Source: Onchidella celtica
Lineage: Eukaryota; Mollusca; Gastropoda; Systellommatophora; Onchidiidae
Assembly: GCA_963931925.1 (NCBI GenBank)
Contig: OZ007570.1
Location: forward strand, 46,480,487-46,544,486
Direction: 5' to 3'
DNA length: 64,000 nucleotides
Positions 61,201 to 64,000 of the stretch are shown piece after piece (the stretch's first letter is position 1; every line of letters starts with the position of its first letter). Below the pieces are notes generated by a model. It made no database searches. It was not told the origin of the DNA and saw nothing but the letters and a program-made list of their open reading frames with translations. The position numbers and the translations under genes were made by a program.

Positions 61201-63017
61201 TTTGGTCCAGTGCGACTTCCATTGGGGTTAGTGGAGCTCGCTCACATATCTCTTTACAGAGAATGAATGGTTGAGTAAATTCACTCACCACGCCCACCAG
61301 TTTGTCTTCCTGCAATAGCTATTGGCCCAACATTGTCTGGTATTGAAAACAAGAGACCATCAAAAACTGTCATTGTGGTTGTGATCACATCAGTGTAGAA
61401 AACAATCTGTCCCAGTTTAGATGTATTCAAATTTCTCCAATAGATGTCTGGTTCAAAGTAATCAAGTGTGGCATCACTCTTTTCTTTTGTCAGGACAGGT
61501 AGGAGATTGGAGCTTGGCACAGTTTCATCCCGAGATTCAAGAAATTTGAGATCCATCTTTGGGGATTTCAAGATGCCAGTGTCCTTCAAGCGGTGTTTGA
61601 CTGACTCCAGGAAAGCATTTTTGAGAGCCTGAGAAAAAAAAAATTGCAGCCATTTGTCTGAATTTCTTCTTGCTCTTTCAAAGTATGAAAATAAAAATGA
61701 AAAGAATGTCTTTACAAATTTATATGTATCTGATAGTCTGAGCAAAAATGGGTAATAAATCACATCTCCTGCTCCAGGAAGTGTTAAGTCACATGAAGAC
61801 ATTTTCTTTTTAAATTCGATCCTTTGATAGTGAAGTCCCAAGATGGTAGTGAAGCCTATTAGAAGTACGATAAAGACAAAAAGTAAGCTAAAGTCAAAGC
61901 AGTTATAGTTTCTTCAAATGCACAAAACTAAACTTTACTATTGAGGTAAACAACTTGCTTCCACTGTTTTCAAAAGCTAGAGTTGTTTTCCTCATTAAAG
62001 TTGCTTCATGTTCAGCAGAAACTCTTCAGACCTTCAGCTCTTCATTTCAGTATGTGAGTGTGCATGAGAAAACCCACAATAGAGCTGATTTTGAGAAAAA
62101 CGGCTTTGAAGTGAAAATATGGGTCCGACACGAACTTCCAACTTGGCTGTTGTTTAGGGGACCGTGGCATGTTACAGGATAAACTGTAGATGGGCAGTGA
62201 ACACTATTCACTATGATCTCTATAAAGGCTTTGTAATTAGACTACGGTCTCCTAACAAGATCCAAAAAACTTCCAACTTGGCTGTTGTTAAGGGGAACGT
62301 GGCATGTTACAGGGTAAACTGTAGATGAGCAGTGAACACTACTCAGTATGATCTCTATAACGGCTTAGTTATTAGACTACGGTCTCCTAACAGCAATCAC
62401 TCCAATATTAATGGGTCAATTAACTATTGCCACTTTTAGGATTAAATGCCGTTTTCTCAAAATCTTGTTTTAGGGGGGTCCCTGACTTTAATTTATCAGA
62501 AATGTCTTGTCTTTTATTATGTGTACAGAACTCAAAGTGTCATGTTTGTGACTTATTGTGGGTTTTCTCATGCACACTCACATATAATCAACTTGTAAAG
62601 GACCAGTAATGTTGCACCACATTAAATTGTCTGATCTCTTCCTAGCCGAATGCTTGTTTCTTTGCTCTCAGATCTACCTTCCTCAAGATCTGAAACCTGA
62701 ATCATCTAATCTGTTTCTCGTGACTGAAGCATTTTCCGATGGAAACTATGCATCAAAGGTTAGAAATCTGAGAAATTAGGGACATTTTAAAAGCTTGATT
62801 CTGAAATACATAGAAAATAGAAAATAAAATAACTTACAACTTTCCTTGCCAGAAGGTGACAGGGTGCAAGGGCTGGAGGCGCACCTAAGGTAGTATTAAT
62901 TTTGAGAGAGGTCAGGAGGTCACGGAGCACTGATAATCTTTCTGTATTGGAGCGTTTGAGAGCAGCGAAAGATTGCTGGTCCCTGGCAAACTCAGTAGGG
63001 TCTCTCTCAAACAACAA
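55107..63017 (-). CDS. HLCS: Holocarboxylase synthetase (biotin-protein ligase), C-terminal six exons
   Basis: Exons in transcript order: 63017-62838, 61628-61289, 58945-58785, 57602-57488, 56098-55879, 55281-55107. All phases agree, giving 396 codons and TGA at 55107-55109. The first exon ([20 protein letters not shown]) aligns with the substrate-selecting N-terminal half of human HLCS. The catalytic BPL domain runs from [11 protein letters not shown] through the biotinyl-AMP loop [16 protein letters not shown], the catalytic LKWPNDIYF and [14 protein letters not shown]. The C-terminal BPL domain ends with a [14 protein letters not shown] segment. HLCS attaches biotin to carboxylases (acetyl-CoA, pyruvate, propionyl-CoA and methylcrotonyl-CoA carboxylases) in cytosol and mitochondria. 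Start and N-terminal exons lie right of the window. Confidence 0.93.
55879..56098 (-). CDS. HLCS: HLCS exon (GCGFNV, linker helix)
   Basis: Acceptor TCACTTTCAG, donor GTAAGC. Encodes [38 protein letters not shown] and QLYYKHWLH, matching the human LPLYYRYWVHS region. Confidence 0.95.
57488..57602 (-). CDS. HLCS: HLCS exon (KWPND)
   Basis: Acceptor AAAAAACAG, donor GTAATG (non-consensus at +4 to +6). Encodes [20 protein letters not shown] and [15 protein letters not shown], with the catalytic Lys of KWPND. Confidence 0.95.
57898..58695. mobile_element. TTAA-bordered element with CCCACACC termini
   Basis: TTAACCCACACC at 57898 and GGTGTGGGTTAA ending at 58695 form a perfect 12-bp inverted end including the TTAA target. 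The match continues weakly into the GCGCG/CGCGG region. A subterminal GCATGCGGTGTGG lies at about 58590. The interior holds a poly-C run (58198-58218) and no transposase. A piggyBac-like non-autonomous element inside an HLCS intron is the best reading. Confidence 0.8.
58785..58945 (-). CDS. HLCS: HLCS exon (GRGG loop, NAWLSP)
   Basis: Acceptor GGTTTCAG, donor GTATGT. It begins by completing GRGRGG, then [36 protein letters not shown] and LPGYE. It is 161 bp long, entering with two bases. Confidence 0.95.
59186..59470 (-). mobile_element. CR1-group LINE 3' end, third copy
   Basis: A (GATAA)n-type start on plus, then GAAGGAAATTCTCTTTCACA, AATAAACTCAATAACAGACA, GGTAAGGAACCTTAGTGAAA and GTATCTTTCTCTGTTTG. 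These blocks run in the same order as 32213-32470 and 21362-21630. It lies in an HLCS intron. Confidence 0.82.
59471..61280. other. HLCS intron with promoter-like cassette
   Basis: No HLCS exon fits here. A GC-rich patch at 59650-59750 precedes AT-rich DNA. At 60393-60480 an inverted TGCGAGCT/AGCTCGCA pair, a CCAAT box (60418-60422) and a TATAAAAG box (60465-60472) stand in plus orientation. Confidence 0.4.
60393..60500 (+). promoter_or_regulatory. CCAAT/TATA promoter-like cassette
   Basis: CCAAT at 60418-60422 stands 43 bp upstream of TATAAAAG at 60465-60472, the usual Pol II spacing. An 8+8 bp palindrome with one spacer base (60393-60409) lies just upstream. A 42-codon frame starts at 60486, slightly before the expected initiation point. 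It could be a nested gene promoter, a transposon promoter or chance. Confidence 0.35.
61289..61628 (-). CDS. HLCS: HLCS exon (start of BPL domain)
   Basis: Acceptor TTTTTCTCAG, donor GTGAGT. Encodes [14 protein letters not shown], a variable linker, [34 protein letters not shown], and [10 protein letters not shown], the first half of the biotinyl-AMP loop. Confidence 0.94.
62051..62584. mobile_element. MITE family GTGAGTGTGCATGAGAAAACC, copy 2 with internal duplication
   Basis: Positions 62051-62081 and 62554-62584 are a perfect 31-bp inverted pair, TATGTGAGTGTGCATGAGAA.. at the left, with TA at both edges suggesting a TA target duplication (Tc1/mariner type). The 135-bp block ACTTCCAACTTGGCTG..GGTCTCCTAACA occurs twice in tandem (about 62128-62262 and 62267-62393). 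The copy at 20949-21361 has it once. Confidence 0.93.
62672..62758 (+). CDS. Unassigned candidate exon, antisense to HLCS
   Basis: A strong acceptor (TTGTTTCTTTGCTCTCAG) precedes 87 bp in phase 0 to 0 encoding [20 protein letters not shown] and FSDGNYASK, ended by AAG|GTTAGA. Composition looks coding, but no homolog comes to mind. It sits in an HLCS intron on the opposite strand. Confidence 0.25.
62838..63017 (-). CDS. HLCS: HLCS exon (pre-catalytic region)
   Basis: Acceptor TTTACTACCAG, donor GTAAGT, phase 0 to 0, 60 codons. [13 protein letters not shown] and [20 protein letters not shown] align with the human segment around SSNFRRYEVLREILTTL, and [12 protein letters not shown] with PALTPLYLLSA. 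Confidence 0.85.
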
Positions 63018-63284
63018 CTGGTAGTAAATGAATACAATACAGACTATTATACAAATTTCAGGCATTACATAAACTAATAATGACAAACTAATTGCAAAAA
63101 TAGAGGAGAGGAAAAAGATGTGTACAGTAGATGATGAGTAAGCTCATGGAAAAGAATGCTCCAGCAATAACAAATATGAGATCACCCACAGATGAGACCA
63201 TTGTGGTAGAGACTGTCACTTCCACATTGGCCAGTTCTGCTAAAGGCGACGATGCTCCAGCAAAGCAGGCAGACAAAATAATTA
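63018..63284. other. HLCS intron, no assigned exon
   Basis: Both strands are open at 63131-63285. The plus frame reads EKNAPAITNMRSPTDETIVV.., the minus frame is hydrophobic. Neither aligns with HLCS and neither has clear splice sites. Confidence 0.35.
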
Positions 63285-64000
63285 ATATAATAATAATAAT
63301 AATGAAGATCATTTATATAGCGCCCAATCCAAACTGTTTGCTCTAGGCGCTTTACAGAAAGTCGTGTTCTCTCCATCTGCAACTCACTCTCTCTCTCTCA
63401 CGCTCTCTCTCTCACCCTCTCTCTCTCTGCTACACATACATTGTATACATAGATACACACACATAACATACTATAAGACAGAAATTAAACGATAAAACAG
63501 CAAAATTAAAGTGACATGAGAAAATAAATGGATTGGGACTGAGACTTCACAACTGAAAGTGTTTTTTAAAAAGGTGGGTTTTTAGACCAGTTTTGAATTT
63601 TGACTCGGTAGATACTTCCCGCAATGATTTTGGCAGTGAGTTCCAGATGTGCGGGGCACAGTGTATAAATGCTCTGCCTCCTAGTTTCTTTGACTTGCAG
63701 TTAAAAATCTTAAGAAGGCCCTGATCGCCTGATCTTAAAGAACGAGGTGGTGAGTAGGGCTCTACCAGAGTGGAAAGGTAAGGTGGTGCAGTTTTGTTTA
63801 TGCACTTGTAACACAGAACTGCTATTTTGTACTGGATTCGCAACTTAACTGGTAACCAGTGCAGTTTAATAAGCATGGGGGTAATGTGTTCACTCTTTTT
63901 CTTCTTTAAGACAATTCTAGCAGCTTGGTTTTGAAATCGTTGCAGTCTGTTTAAAGTTTCATTGGATAAGTTCGCAAGAAGGGAATTGCAGTAATCTAAG
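63285..64000 (-). mobile_element. CR1/L2-like LINE, RT C-terminus and 3' end, runs off window
   Basis: From the right edge the minus strand is open down to 63547 and encodes LDYCNSLLANLSNETLNRLQ, RFQNQAARIVL, ITPMLIKLHWLPVKLRIQYK and GGRAFIHCAPHIWNSLPKSL, ending KTHLFKKHFQL. This is the conserved C-terminal half of CR1/L2-type reverse transcriptases. The 3' UTR holds (CT)n blocks, GGCGCTTTACAGAAAGTC and TATATAGCGCCCAATCC, and closes in (ATT)n at 63285-63301. About 150 uninterrupted codons indicate a relatively young insertion. It would lie in an HLCS intron. Confidence 0.9.

Noticed and set aside
63131-63285. Extra HLCS exon or plus-strand exon
   Set aside because: Neither strand aligns with HLCS and the splice sites are poor; it borders the LINE tail.

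Overview
The window is animal nuclear DNA. It holds two spliced host genes with long introns in a dense field of microsatellites, MITEs, a tRNA-type SINE and truncated LINEs. The mix of 3' tail families (ATT-tailed CR1/L2-like LINEs, ATC-tailed RTE LINEs, a long tRNA-headed SINE) with two very divergent but intact animal genes suggests a lophotrochozoan, most likely a gastropod mollusc. The taxon is inferred, not proven.

Layout. From 1 to about 22.6 kb no host gene is recognisable. This stretch holds simple-sequence arrays, a 16-copy minisatellite at 6.0-7.3 kb, a decayed Mutator-like (MULE) transposon at 8.2-9.4 kb with nested inverted repeats, hAT-type MITEs, two copies of one SINE, and satellite-like tandem repeats. 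From 22.7 to 46.8 kb the plus strand carries a complete gene for a HUNK-type kinase of the AMPK-related Ser/Thr family. It has 12 exons and its reconstructed phases all agree, giving about 827 codons. Its introns hold at least ten mobile-element remnants and one striking structure: a 50-bp tandem repeat just upstream of exon 4 that repeatedly copies the exon's own splice acceptor and first codons. From 46.8 to 55.1 kb lie the two 3' flanks, AT-rich, with MITEs. From 55.1 to 63.0 kb the minus strand carries the last six exons (396 codons) of holocarboxylase synthetase (HLCS). Its N-terminal exons lie beyond the right edge. The window ends inside a CR1/L2-like LINE whose reverse-transcriptase C-terminus is still open.

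The two genes face each other tail to tail. No functional pathway links a HUNK kinase and a biotin-protein ligase, but both genes lie on human chromosome 21q22, so their adjacency here may be a trace of an ancient linkage group. At least eight families of short inverted-repeat elements can be defined from paired copies or perfect termini inside the window. No CRISPR array, rRNA gene, genuine tRNA gene, operon or virus-like element was supported.
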